Below, piece by piece: positions 1 to 10,644 of a stretch of DNA of 64,000 bases; position 1 is the first letter of the stretch, and each line of letters begins with the position of its first letter. A model generated the notes under the pieces. It was given only the letters and a program-made list of their open reading frames with translations, did no database searches and was not told the origin of the DNA. The DNA is from Zoroaster sp. YZ-2022 (taxonomy: Eukaryota > Echinodermata > Asteroidea > Forcipulatida > Zoroasteridae). Where the stretch lies: assembly GCA_029582265.1 (NCBI GenBank), contig CM055821.1:45451694-45515693 (forward strand), written 5' to 3'. Made by a program: the position numbers and the translations under genes.

Positions 1-790
1 CTTCTTGGAATGCCAAATCGCCGTTTGGATATACTTTACGGACGAGTTTCCTGATAGCCTGTCCAAGTTCAGCTACACTCTCACATGCACGCCTTTTTCT
101 GTTGGTCAGTTCAGCTCTATGGCGGACGCATTGTTTTTCAGAGCCAAAGCGATGTTCAAGTGCCTTCACAATTTCCTTGTAACTTGACTGCTGATATGAT
201 GATAGAGAACACGCTACCTCCAGAGCTTGGCCCTTGAGCGCGATGAGCAAAAAGTCTGCCTGCTCCATTTCAGTCCAAGCATTCACTCTTGCGACCCTTT
301 CGAAGTGTGTGAGGTAATCTTCCAGACAAGAGGCACCATCGAACTCTCGAGCCTTCACCCTCGAGGCAACGACTGAGCCATGTCCCCCAGTTGCGGGACG
401 CTGAGTCACATGAACAACAGGTGTACCACTATTAGTGGTTCCCCCATGTTTCTCGGTCTCCGCGTCCACGCAACGGGGTCCAACTGCTCTGCGCACCACG
501 GGGGAGAAGGACGGGGTTTCACGGTATGGTCTTGGTATGTCGGCTGACCCTCCGCACTCCGTTTTCCACAGTGTTTTCACATCACTGATCAAGCCATCAA
601 GCTGGGACCGCCGTTTCTTAGAATGGCCCCCCTTTGTCGGCGTTGAAAACAACGTCGTACCAGCACTGTAGTCGTGAGCTCTTCCATGCTGTTTCCTCCC
701 CTGACGAGCTGAAAGATGTAACCGCTCAATGTCTTGCGATATCTCATCAATGGCATCCTTGATCTCTGTCGTCGTCATGTAACTCGCCAT
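1..790 (-). CDS. gag: Ty3/Gypsy-type retrotransposon Gag, N-terminal part (runs off left edge)
   Basis: An open frame of 263 codons starts at the ATG at 790-788 and has no stop up to base 1, so the protein continues outside the window. Residues from about 145 onward read like the capsid region of metazoan Ty3/Gypsy Gag: VKAREFDG, then EDYLTHFERVARVNAWTE, then LIALKGQALEVA, then a YKEIVKALEHRFGSEKQ segment. The first 140 residues are polar and low in recognisable structure (KKRR at about 57). The start lies 51 bases inside the 5' LTR, right after a primer-binding site, which is where gag should be. No zinc knuckle is visible yet; it would lie beyond the edge. The frame is intact, so the copy may be young. 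A BEL/Pao origin is less likely because the nearby BEL gag looks different. Confidence 0.85.
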   Translation of the reverse strand, partial: MASYMTTTEIKDAIDEISQDIERLHLSARQGRKQHGRAHDYSAGTTLFSTPTKGGHSKKRRSQLDGLISDVKTLWKTECGGSADIPRPYRETPSFSPVVRRAVGPRCVDAETEKHGGTTNSGTPVVHVTQRPATGGHGSVVASRVKAREFDGASCLEDYLTHFERVARVNAWTEMEQADFLLIALKGQALEVACSLSSYQQSSYKEIVKALEHRFGSEKQCVRHRAELTNRKRRACESVAELGQAIRKLVRKVYPNGDLAFQE

Positions 791-825
791 TTTTGAATGA
801 TTGCTTAGTTCTGACGAAATAATGC

Positions 826-839
826 CAGCGCTGCCACCA
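826..839 (-). promoter_or_regulatory. Primer-binding site (tRNA-Leu type)
   Basis: Read on the minus strand, TGGTGGCAGCGCTG follows the end of the LTR (…CGTTACA) after one base. The first 11 bases are complementary to the 3' end of leucine tRNAs (…CGCTGCC-A-CCA), which is from memory of tRNA ends. Position and sequence fit priming of minus-strand DNA synthesis. Confidence 0.7.
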
Positions 840-840
840 T

Positions 841-1706
841 TGTAACGTGGTTTATTTCCTGGGTTTTCCTTACTTTCTGTTGCAAAACGCCTGACAGAAA
901 AGTACCAGAGAGCAATCAGATTATTTAACAGTTACCCGGTACATTAACTACTGCTTTATTAACTCTCAAAACACGTCTTGTCACAACAAGCTTTTTCCGA
1001 ACTCTGCCCATATCCTACACGACTGCCTATAACAAGGCGGAAACAAGGCAATATATATTACAGTGACGCCAATTCAGTCCATTCATGAAACTTCCGGAGT
1101 CAGTTCAACTAGAGTTCATAACTAGCGATCCATTGTTCCATGCTCCGGCGGCAGTCTGGAAAATCCCGGCGGCTGTCTGGAAAGTCCCGGCGGCAGTCTG
1201 GAAAGTTCCCCGGCGGCCGTCTGGACAGTACCGGCGGCACCGTCACAAAAACTATGTCACAGTATTATATAATAAACGCACAATGCATAACACACAATCC
1301 CTATATACTGCGTAATTGTTTGGAATGAATAATTCGTGTCACAACAAATGTTCAGCTCCTCAATGAAGAATCACGGCAGCAAATACGACATGAAATGTAC
1401 GTTAAATTATATACGAGTTGAACAGTTCAACCATGGAGGAAGTTCAACGATAACAACGATAGTTCGAAGACAAAACTACAATACAAAAATGGCTCTTCTT
1501 ACACGGTAATTCCACCTAAAATGCACACAGCAAAATGTAGAGACCATTTACTGTCCTTTAGAGCTGTCCACAATTGACTTTAGTTTCAAGAAACTCTCAA
1601 ACTCACAACAAAAATAAGCAAGCTTTGAACAACGCGGCACACTGAATTTAATTTCACACTCCAACCCCTTCACGCACAGCGCCCTCTCCTGGCGCCCACT
1701 ACAACA
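841..1706 (-). repeat. 5' long terminal repeat of the Ty3/Gypsy-like element
   Basis: On the minus strand the block starts TGTTGTAGTGGGCGCC and ends AATAAACCACGTTACA, giving TG…CA termini, an AATAAA signal about 16 bases before the end, and the primer-binding site just downstream. It is about 866 bp. A TATA-like stretch sits near 1049-1057. The partner LTR is outside the window, so the boundary at 1706 and the target duplication (expected next to GAATT at 1707) are not confirmed. Confidence 0.65.
1142..1238. repeat. GC-rich 22-bp tandem repeat inside the LTR
   Basis: About four imperfect copies of CGGCGGCAGTCTGGAAAGTC lie in the LTR, with one copy extended by two C. It stands out against the AT-rich surroundings and could be a promoter-proximal module of the LTR. 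Confidence 0.7.
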
Positions 1707-2289
1707 GAATTATGGCAATAAAACAAACCTTAAGTGTCCGTAACACACGTATTAGGCATCGATTTACAAACAGGATAGTGCAGCATACCTACCTAATGAA
1801 GACTTTCATACTACAATACTTAGCAGGTGTGGATTCAGGGTCTCAGGAAGGGCGGGGTTACAAGGACAAAAAGGAGGTCACACTCCCAAAAACTTACTTG
1901 TCATTCATCTTGGTTAATAGGTCATTTGTGTATCTGAAATTGGCACTAGCTGCAGTTCTATGTTACATACAGAATGGTTATTGGCATATGATTGTAAGAA
2001 TTGACCTGTGTCACTTGAACTTTATTCAGTTTCCAAACTCCTTTATTGCAACTCTACGGGTAGGTTACATCAATATGATCAGTTTGAAATACTTGTTGCG
2101 TCTTGCGTCCGATTTAAATGAATAAATCACAGGAGTCTTATATGCTAGGTCCAAAAGATATGCAGTCTCTAGATATCAAACCATGAAGAAATCTGCAATT
2201 CAATCTAATATCTATTAAGCAGTTTAGACAAATCTCAAGGAATTGTTAAGAACAAACTTTCTCTTCCTTAAAGTTATCTATCAAAAAAT
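1707..2289. other. AT-rich spacer between two retroelements
   Basis: No gene or clear repeat is seen. An open stretch of about 137 codons on the plus strand has no family resemblance and is taken as chance. The downstream end of the BEL/Pao element, including any LTR, should lie here, but no terminal repeat pair was found by eye. Confidence 0.5.
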
Positions 2290-3745
2290 GGATATATTTG
2301 TACATGTGGCAAAAGATCTGGTGTCCTATCCACAGACACTGAGTTTCATCCGGGTACACCTCATCCACTATCCCCATTATCTCCAGTTGCCCCGAATAGT
2401 ATTGCTGTCTTGTACCAACACTATGTCACCCTTCTGCATGTTTCTCTTCTTACGGCGCCACTTCTGCCTGACGATGAGAGATGGAAGTAATCCCTTGTCC
2501 ACTTGATCCAGTAGGCCTTGATGATGTTCTGAATTAACTGAACGCGATGTCTGGGGTTGTTGGTCTCCCTCCAAGACCTACTCGGCACCCTTGCAATGGC
2601 ATGCCCAAGCAGCATATTGTTAGGACAGAGGTAGAATCCATCTTCTGGGTCAGTGGGATGTCATCCAATGGGTCTTTCGTTCACCAGATTGGCCACTTCA
2701 TAAAGCACAGTGTGAAGCTCATGAAATTGAAGAATCTGATTCCCGATAGTGAGATTTATAGCCTTCTTGATGCCTTTGATGAGGATCTCAGTGACTCCAT
2801 TCTGCCACGGTGAATATGCCATAGAGAACTTCGAAGTCATTCATTTGGTTACTCTACATTCACGTATACTATCCTGATGCCAGCCATCCATAGCTTGCTT
2901 GAGTTCCTTGGAGGCCGCAACTAGCTGGCTGCCTCCATTGCTGTACATCTCGCTTGGGTAGCCTCTGAGAGATACAAATCTTCTGAGGACTTGCAGAAAT
3001 CCGCTTGCACTGTAGTCAACAGCGAGGTCTATGTGAACGGCTTGTGTGGTGAAGCAGTTGGATATCACACCATACACCTTGCTCCTAGATCTCTTGTTTA
3101 CCTCTCCACGAGTTGTGAAGGGACCAAATAGATCCACTCCAACGTAGTTCCAGGGTGGTGATGGCTTGAGTCGTGCTATTGGCAACTGTCCCATCCTTTG
3201 GCTGACCATGTCCTCCTTTCGTCTGCATGGCACGCAATGGTGACAGATACTCTTGACCATCTTATACAGGTTGATGATCCACTACTTCAAACGTATCTTG
3301 GAGACGGTGGTTTGTACACCAGGGTGGCCTCTATTATGCATGTGCATTGCGTACAGCTTGGAGAACTGATGATGATAGGGTAGGAGTGATACTTCCTGTT
3401 TGTTGTAGCTTAAGTGTACATGTCTCTCAGCACGGGCTCCCACTACAATAGTGCCGTCATCTCTGATCTTAGGACACAATTTGGCATAGTGTTTGTTGAA
3501 AGTTGCCTCGTCATCCCTCAAAGTCTTCATCAGTGGCTTTTGGCTCTCTCTGATCCAAAACAGTTCTGCTCGCTCGATATCTTTCGCAGTAAGTACCTTG
3601 GTTATACTTGAGAAGATCTTATCCTCGTACATGGCAAGAATTCTAGCAGTGACCTTCAAAAGCTTGTCGTAGCGACTGTACCAGTTGATGTGAGTTCTGT
3701 TTGCCAATGTATCTACTTCTCTTGCATCAGCAGCCATCACAACTT
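2290..3745 (-). pseudogene. pol: BEL/Pao retrotransposon Pol remnant: integrase and C-terminal domain
   Basis: Read right to left, 3740-3282 gives the stretch before and including the start of the integrase zinc-binding region (AELFWIRESQKPL, then LLPYHHQFSKLYAMHMH, then GHPGVQTTVSKIRLK). 3260-2841 gives CHHCVPCRRK, then the core with NYVGVDLFGP. Between 2840 and 2420 the frame continues with WQNGVTEILIKG, EVANLVNERPIGWHP and NNMLLGHA, all typical BEL/Pao. The C-terminal domain follows as WRRKKRNMQKGDIVLV, then RGNW, and after a frameshift GIVDEVYPDE. The second catalytic position is damaged: MYSNGGSQ stands where a DNG motif is usual. Several frameshifts and stops make this a dead copy. Protease, reverse transcriptase and RNase H are missing between this and the gag. 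Confidence 0.85.
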
Positions 3746-3857
3746 TGGCTCGTTCTGGAAGATTGTGTTCTGAGCAGCTTTGTTCGATTGGCTAGGGAAG
3801 ATGTAGCGCAACCGTCCCATAGTACATTCATATGGGTTGGGCCAACCTTGATCTTCA

Positions 3858-4745
3858 TCAATTGAAGGAGACATGCTTCGTTTGACCTGATGATGCTACA
3901 GTATGATTGTTCACTGTAGACGTGACAGTCTGTTCGGCTCTTTGGGAGTCACCATGCAGTGTTGGATGATGTGTGCAAGTACAGCCTGGGACCCCACACT
4001 TCCTTTTTCTCCTGCAGTCGGATACCCTGTGCCCTCGACTGAGGCAGCTGTAGCAAGCTCCCTTTTCCTTTACGAGCTGAGCTCTCTCTTGTACTGAACT
4101 TCCCATGAACACACAGCATTCTGGTGTGGTGTGTTTACCATCATTGAATACATCTCTCCTCTCCTTTACGTCTGTTGCGTTTACCGTTGCCCTTGGGGAA
4201 TTGCTATGAGTATGACTTCTTACTTCGGATAACTCGACTTTCTTCTTTTCTTTAATCAGGAACCGAAGAAGAGCTGGAAATCTGTCAGAGCGATCGACGT
4301 CAGTTTTGTCATCATAAAGGGATCTTGACCACTCTCTCCGCACTATGGGGGTAAACCTTCGTTCTATGTTTCCAACAACTCTAGTATTAGACATCTCTTC
4401 CTCCATGCCAACCTTTGTGAGGTCATTGTAGCTCCTTTCGATGGTGTCGACTAATTCGATAAACTTCTTGTCATCTCCATCTTTCATTGGTCTCATTTTC
4501 TCGAAGTCTCGCATGATGGAGTCCGCCATCTTTAGTGGATCCCCATACCGCTCATCTAGCCTCTTCCAGATTTCGGTGACGACATCATCTATGGCACCAA
4601 TCACTTGCAGCGGCTTCTCACCCAATGATCTGCGTAGAACGAAAGCAGACTGATCTTCCGTCGTCTCTGGCTGGATGAACTTCTTAAAGTCGGAGCGAAA
4701 TCTTGGATAGTTTCGAATGTTGCATCTTCTCAAGATGAATACCAT
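3858..4745 (-). pseudogene. gag: BEL/Pao retrotransposon Gag (DUF1759-like)
   Basis: A 295-residue open frame carries the features of BEL/Pao Gag: YPRFRSDFKKFIQ near the start, RRSLGEKPLQVIGA, an IWKRLDERYGDPLKMADSI helix region, and a zinc knuckle near residues 233-246 (CYSCLSRGHRVSDC, pattern CX2CX4HX4C) followed by the cysteine/histidine pair region CGVPGCTCTHHPTLH. It lies upstream of the pol remnant on the same strand. Only about 110 bases separate the two, far too little for protease and reverse transcriptase, so an internal deletion joined them. The N-terminus probably extends past 4745 in another frame (4896-4684), interrupted by a frameshift. Confidence 0.85.
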
Positions 4746-4899
4746 TTTTCACTTTCTTCTCAATAGGGGCTGAGGATGAATCAGCCGTGTGACCATCTAG
4801 AAATTTGCCCCCCCCCCCATTGAATAACATCATTAACAATCTTAAAATTAACAAAGTCTTAAAAAGTGTCTTAAAGATGCACCATTCAGTGGTCATGAG

Positions 4900-5740
4900 A
4901 TTAAGTCATTCAAAATTATACATTATATTACCTGAATATTTATCTGTATTTATAAGTAATTTCTTTTGAAGAAATAAAACAAAATTGCTGCTTAAACTAA
5001 TCTTTTGCTTTTCAATAATTTTTTTTATTTTTTATAATAATAATTTAAATCAAAATTTTAAAACAAAAATGTAAACAAAAATATTTTATTTTATTAAAGA
5101 TTTAATATATATATATATATATATTACCAATGTTGTGTTCGACCATTGTGTACACTGTGTGTACACAATGGCTATGTATAAGGTTCATTGATTCATCAAC
5201 TATGTATGTGTCTTGGCAGAATTAGTTGTTTTATTGTAATGGGTTGTGTTTGAATTGACTTAGATATGTTAACCGCTGCAATAAATACAATTTATGAGTT
5301 TCATATTTTTGTAATTTGTGTGTAATTTACAATTATTTCCAATGTTACAATGTGTTTTTTTCTTAGCAAATAAATGCCTTTCATGGTAGTTGAGATATTT
5401 ATGTTACTTTCTAGTATTACTTTTTGCACAGAATACACCTGTATAGTGTATCACATTCTTGATGATGGATACCTCTCTGGACAGGGATGGATCCTGGGTG
5501 GCTAAATGAAAAGTGGTGTACATGTATATATGAACAGTGTACACGGCAAAGGGAGTCACATATAAAAATTACATACATGGATGGTGCACCCCGCTGTCTG
5601 TGAAAATCTGGCTCTTTTAATTTTATATTTTCACTTGTTATTTCCACCTCTTTACTCGTATAACAACCCATGCCCCGTATCCCGACCCACAAAGTTAAAA
5701 TTCCCACGATGGCAGACAATAACATTATATTTATTGTTAT
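4900..5740. other. AT-rich non-coding stretch
   Basis: Very AT-rich up to about 5400, with a (TA)n run at 5108-5124. A 184-codon open stretch on the minus strand (5971-5417) has no family resemblance and overlaps a MITE end, so it is not called as a gene. Confidence 0.5.
5143..5171. repeat. Perfect 13-bp inverted repeat
   Basis: CCATTGTGTACAC is followed by TGT and then GTGTACACAATGG, so the arms are perfect with a 3-base loop. Confidence 0.8.
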
Positions 5741-5744
5741 ATTT

Positions 5745-6144
5745 AAAGGGACAATATCGTCAGGATCAACAGGTGTAGTAACTTGCAAGTATACACACAC
5801 AAAAGATTGTCTGATGGCTTCAACGAGAGATTTATTCAACAACTTACGAATAACATGTGTGTACCAAGAAGCGCCATTACAAAACATAAACACTGAGAGA
5901 GGGCGCTGTCTGGATATAATGAATAATGCAATGAACGAGAATACATGCAGCAGGTTATGACAACAGGACATGGAAATCGGAGTGCTCGTTTTAGATTAAC
6001 TCAGTAGCTGAAAATATACCCCACACGATAAGGTCATATTGCCATTACTTCTGCTTAAATAAGCACTGTGTTTATCTTAAACTAGGACACCGATTCCATG
6101 CCCTGTTGAAAGCCTGCTCTGATCGTGACGATATTGCCCCTTTT
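5745..6144. mobile_element. MITE with AAAGGGACAATATCGTCA ends
   Basis: The left end AAAGGGACAATATCGTCAGG is matched, inverted, at the right end by CGTGACGATATTGCCCCTTT, giving imperfect inverted repeats of about 26 bp. A TA lies outside each end. No transposase is present. The interior contains the short GAGAGAGGGCGCTG motif near 5893. Confidence 0.55.
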
Positions 6145-6199
6145 ACTATTTATGTAAATAGTTCAAACTTACGAAAGCCCATTAGTGCCATCGTCATTT

Positions 6200-6645
6200 T
6201 ATTTTCGAGAGCAGTTATTTTTATTTTCATTTTCAAGAGCAGTTATTTTTATTTTCGAGAGCAGTTATTTTTATTTTCGGGATCTTTACGAAACAAAGTT
6301 TTGGTCGCGGGCTTTGTCTTATTTTATGTACAACAACGATTACAGGCCTGATAGCGGAATGGCCCCGTTTCATAAAGGCCACAGGACGCGCAGTCTATTT
6401 TTAGTAACTTTCGGTTTTACCGCTATTTATATTTTCGAGAGCAGTTATTTTTATTTTCCAGAGCAGTTATTTATATTTTCCAGAGCAGTTATTTATATTT
6501 TCGAGAGCAATTATTTATATTTTCGAGAGCAGTTATTTTTATTTTCCAGAGCAGTTATTTATATTTTCGAGAGCAGTTAGTTTTATTTTCCAGAGCAGTT
6601 ATTTATATTTTCGAGAGCAGTTATTTTTATTTTCAAGAAGCACAT
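6200..6645. repeat. 22-bp tandem array, left arm of the transposon
   Basis: Units of the form CGAGAGCAGTTATTTTTATT plus two bases repeat about 13 times, split by the 150-bp block. Unit variants differ mainly at the CGAGAG/CCAGAG and TTTTTA/TTTATA positions. Confidence 0.85.
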
Positions 6646-6660
6646 GTTTCGCGCGGACGC

Positions 6661-7487
6661 CTAGCCTGTGTATGCAGTGTAGCTAGTGCATGCAGCTTGC
6701 ATACATTCCTCAAAAGCGCAGCTGTAATACTGGGAGCAGTGTTTCCTCAGAATGCCCCACCAGAACTCAATGCGCTGGTTGCTCTGACTGCTTCCTTCGA
6801 GGAAGCTCCTCTCCCCTGCAAATGCATCTTGAGAGTTTCTTCTCAAGAACTGTTGCATCTGTCGAACAGAACTGTTTTCCGTTCCAGCGTCGCCCCGAAG
6901 TAGTCTAGGACAACCTACTTTGTTTCTCACAGTTTCCATGAAATACCCCGCAATAACGCCAGGGTCACTATTTGTCAGAGAGGCTTCAAGCCAGAGGATC
7001 TGTCTTGAATACCCGTCGATACATCCGTTAATACAAACCCCGTAAGGCTTTAGTTTGTCATAAGAGTCCAAGTGCCACACTAAAAGTTAGGGCCTCTTCC
7101 GTTGTATGTCCTTCTCTGTAGCCGCCGCCGCCTTCTTTGCTCGACTCCCTCTGGGTCTAGTAATCCCAGAAGATGGCGCACTGTTTCTCGGCTTACCAGA
7201 ATTCTGAAGGCATCCTGAAGGCATCTCAGGTGCATCCACCGGTAACCACAAAGTAGCCCTGAGGTACTCAACTGCCCTTCTATAAAACATGCAACATCAA
7301 CGATGTCTGTGTGGTGTTTTCGGCGATAAAGGCAAAGTTCTCGCAATTTACGGTTTAGGTTACGCTTGTTGATAAAGATATTATGATTAGAAGCAAGTGA
7401 AGCAATTATTTCGTCATAATTAAGTCCTAAACTAAAGTAACGCCTGATCAAATGCAGACTCCGTGCATCCGAAGCCGCCGCAGCCAT
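6661..7487 (-). pseudogene. Integrase-core (DDE) protein of the transposon, one frameshift
   Basis: The ATG at 7487-7485 opens a frame (to 7084) whose N-terminal half looks helix-turn-helix-like: LHLIRRYFSLGLNYDEIIASL, then NKRNLNRKLRELCLYRRK. After a frameshift of about one base near 7082 the second half continues to a stop at 6661-6663. It contains WHLDSYDKLKPYG, INGCIDGYSRQILWLE, RLLRGDAGTENSSVRQM, AGERSFLEGSSQSNQRIEFWWG. The likely catalytic acids are Asp in WHLD, Asp in GDAGTEN and Glu in NQRIE (40 residues between the last two). This matches an integrase-core family scattered through fish, cnidarian, sponge and echinoderm genomes and usually left unnamed. An alternative to the frameshift is a small intron, since TTTTAG precedes the second half. 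It sits centrally between the two repeat arms of its element. Confidence 0.75.
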
Positions 7488-7539
7488 AGATGATGATGGC
7501 TTCCGGAAATCGAACAGTTGCTTCAAAAAAGACAAAAAT

Positions 7540-8709
7540 AAAGCTGCTTGAAAATAAAAATAACTGCTCTTGAAAATAAAAAAAACTGCTCTCGAAAATA
7601 AAAATAACTGCTCTGGAAAATATAAATAACTGCTCTGGAAAATAAAAATAACTGCTCTCGAAAATATACATAATTGCTCTCGAAAATATAAATAACTGCT
7701 CTGGAAAATATAAATAACTGCTCTCGAAAATAAAAATAACTGCTCTGGAAAATAAAAATAACTGCTCTGGAAAATATAAATAATTGCTCTGGAAAATAAA
7801 AATAACTGCTCTTGAAAATATAAATAACTGCTCTCGAAAATAAAAATAACTGCGCTCGAAAATATAAATAACTGCTCTCGAAAATAAAAATAACTGCGCT
7901 CGAAAATATAAATAACTGCTCTGGAAAATAAAAATAACTGCGCTCGAAAATATAAATAACTGCTCTGGAAAATAAAAATAACTGCTCTCGAAAATATAAA
8001 TAGCGGTAAAACCGAAAGTTACTAAAAATAGACTGCACGTCCTATGGCCTTTGTGAAACGGGGCCATTCCGCTATCAGGCCTGTAATCGTTGTTGTACAA
8101 AATAAGGCAAGGCCCGCGACCAAAACTTTGTTTCGTAAAGATCCCGAAAATAAAAATAACTGGTCTGGAAAATAAAAATAACTGGTCTGGAAAATAAAAA
8201 TAACTGGTCTGGAAAATAAAAATAACTGCTCTCGAAAATAAAAATAACTGCTCTGGAAAATAAAAATAACTGCTCTCGAAAATATAAATAATTGCTCTCG
8301 AAAATATAAATAACTGCTCTGGAAAATATAAATAACTACTCTCGAAAATAAAAATAACTGCTCTGGAAAATATAAATAACTGCTCTCGAAAATATAAATA
8401 ATTGCTCTGGAAAATGAAAATAACTGCTCTTGAAAATATAAATAACTGCTCTCGAAAATAAAAATAACTGCTCTGGAAAATAAAAATAACTGCTCTCGAA
8501 AATATAAATAGCGGTAAAACCGAAAGTTACTAAAAATAGACTGCGCGTCCTATGGCCTTTGTGAAACGGGGCCATTCCGCTATCAGGCCTGTAATCGTTG
8601 TTGTACATAAAATAAGGCAAGGCCCGCGACCAAAACTTTGTTTCGTAAAGATCCCGAAAATAAAAATAACTGCTCTCGAAAATAAAAATAACTGCTCTCG
8701 AAAATAAAA
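7540..8709. repeat. 22-bp tandem array, right arm of the transposon
   Basis: Units such as AACTGCTCTCGAAAATAAAA plus two bases repeat several dozen times in the orientation opposite to the left arm. The array is interrupted by two copies of the 150-bp block. Because 22 is not a multiple of 3, every frame cycles through the same residues, which produces long meaningless open stretches rich in SSYFYF and REQLFLFS. Confidence 0.9.
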
Positions 8710-8742
8710 TGACGATGGCACTAATGGGCTTTTGTACAAACT

Positions 8743-9386
8743 TAACTCCATAAAATATAATAAATCAAAATCCCCACCCTTGTGACTTTTGGCTTCAAAA
8801 GATGACAAAATCTTCAGTTCAGACCTCATACTAACAGTGTGGGTCTTTTGCACGTTTCGAAAGATGGGAATGTTCATACATTTGTTAAATTATTAATGTG
8901 TTCTTTAAACAAAAATCCTTAATTAAATAATATTCAACGATTTTCCATTGCCATCATACAGAACGAAACCAATGTAAGCAGTACAGAAGGGGGGCGGGCT
9001 GCTGGGGAAGCCTGTGTGTGTGTGTGTGTGTGGGGGTGCATTCCCTGGCCGGGCGGGTGTGTGCCTCGGTGGTTGGATCATGGAAGTGCAGAATTAATAA
9101 TTATCCGCGCGCTGCGCTAGCTTATTGCACCTCTATATTCCACCAAGAGAGGGCGCATAACTAAATAATGATTAGCTGGTAACCAAATAATAATGTATAC
9201 TTCATTGTGAACATGTAAGAGGACCTGTTGATAGTCATGACAACCTACCTGCAGCGTCGTCTGCAATGTTTACGCGCGAGTCGTCTCGATGGCATGAATG
9301 CAATTATGATCAAGTGCTTGCGTAAGTTAATTTATTTAAAAATACACTTACTTTTGTGAACAAACATAAATTACAAGTTTTCAAAC
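8743..9386. other. Upstream region of the small gene, with a (TG)n run
   Basis: A (TG)n run of about 9 units lies at 9012-9030. A GC-richer patch with GCGCGCTGCGCTAGC follows near 9107. A strong splice-donor match, GCGTAAGTT, lies at 9330-9338, so an untranslated first exon may end there. No TATA box is obvious. Confidence 0.45.
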
Positions 9387-9874
9387 ATGACAGCACAATG
9401 CATGGGACTATTTGGGTCGCACAAGTGGCTTTACCCAGATTATTTACTTGACAAATATGAGAGCCAAGTTTTGCAGCCTTGTCAGGAGCAAAATGAAACA
9501 GACATCCGCGGGTACAGTGCCGACACCGTGTGGGTCAACAAGCGATACATCCCCACCGATCTCCGTAGCACGGCTCCCGTACCCAGACACAAACTCATGG
9601 CACCAAAGGCTTTGCCTACTGCAGAACCACACTGGGTACCACTCGGCGAGGCATCCTTGAGAGAAATTTCAAGAGCAAACGAAGAGTCGGGGATTTGTGT
9701 TTCATCACCGAGTACTCGTTGTGAGGAATGGTCAACACTTCGGCAGTTGATGCCGTCCAAGGGTCGACCCATCACCTTCGGACCACCTAACTGGGGAACT
9801 GGATCAGCATTGCCTCCCATAATGGTGCGACAGAAACAGACGAGATATCCACATATAAACAGCCCAATGACAAG
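9387..9874 (+). CDS. Unrecognised 178-residue protein, exon 1
   Basis: The ATG at 9387 has A at -3, and an in-frame stop lies 28 bases upstream (9357-9359), so this is the first possible start. The exon encodes 162 residues plus two bases of the next codon, ending at AG before GTACAG (9875). The protein is rich in Pro, Arg and Tyr, with short segments such as KWLYPDYLLDKYESQ, GYSADTVWVNKRYIPTDLR, KALPTAEPHWVPLGEASL and GPPNWGTGSALPPIM. No signal peptide or membrane segment is visible. The spread of short Pro/Tyr/Arg motifs is reminiscent of small ciliary or sperm-tail proteins, but that is a guess. Reading past the donor adds 48 codons of less protein-like sequence, so splicing is preferred. 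Confidence 0.7.
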
Positions 9875-10644
9875 GTACAGAAACAGAAAGAATGTCGTAT
9901 CCAACTGCCACTTATTAAGGGTTTCTTTGGTTTGGAATTTTTTTGCAACCACTAACGTTAACCAGTTAAAAATGATTCTATCAATTTTTTGGGGTACAGA
10001 AAATGATAACTATCTTTAAAATCCACTTTTATGATGGTTTTTGGACTTTATTTTCCTTCAAAAAAAAATCCTCTCCTTCAGAAAATAGAAGAATCCTATT
10101 ATAGTTGCCACTGCGCATGCACAATGACCGTGTTGGTCACTAACGGGGGAGTTGACAAGATCAGACTGACATGACTGAGGAAGTCATCGTATACCAAAAA
10201 TGCCAGATTTTTCATGAAATAAATATCCTGGAATAATTTGAAGTATATGTCCATCATCATCCATATGTTCTCCACCTTACTGGTTAGGTAAGATTACATT
10301 ATTGGTTATATTGAATGAGAAAAAGTGGCGATCGGATACGACATTCTACCCACAGAAACTTTGATCTTTGAAATCTTGACCAGTCTTGTCTCTAAGACTT
10401 GATTGGAGTCACTGAGCCCCACTTGTGATCTGATGGATTCTGTAGACAAATAAGGCCAAGACTCGGTGTCAATGTGGGATTGAAAAATTTATAAATAAAA
10501 CCATTACAGTGACAACCTGTCTGTCTGATGATAATTCATTGACATGGACTTTTCATATTTCATTTATTATAAGGTTGGTTTGCAAAAGTTAATTCTCTAT
10601 CTATTTCATTTAGTGAACAACTTGTCTTCAATATTTCTTCACAG

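Larger units (their letters stand above)
6170..8736 (-). mobile_element. 2.57 kb DNA transposon with integrase-core gene, 6-bp target duplication and repeat-built inverted ends
   Basis: Both flanks carry CAAACT (6164-6169 and 8737-8742), directly abutting the termini. The left terminus TACGAAAGCCCATTAGTGCC and the right terminus (inverted) TACAAAAGCCCATTAGTGCC stay identical for about 56 bases except for one position. Inside each end are 22-bp tandem arrays in opposite orientation, and within those a block of about 150 bp (contains GGCCCCGTTTCATAAAGGCC) present once on the left (6280-6425) and twice on the right (7996-8150, 8500-8660). The middle holds an integrase-core gene on the minus strand. 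I cannot assign it to a named superfamily. Confidence 0.8.

Noticed and set aside
5417..5971. 184-codon minus frame with a hydrophobic segment
   Set aside because: It overlaps a MITE end, has no family resemblance, and begins in sequence shared with non-coding repeat.
7432..8100. 222- and 171-codon frames rich in Phe, Tyr and Ser
   Set aside because: 22-bp tandem repeats of the transposon arm read through in all frames; there is no protein.
9482..9952. 156-codon minus frame opposite the small gene
   Set aside because: It is a shadow of the plus-strand exon, which has start context, donor and a matching second exon.
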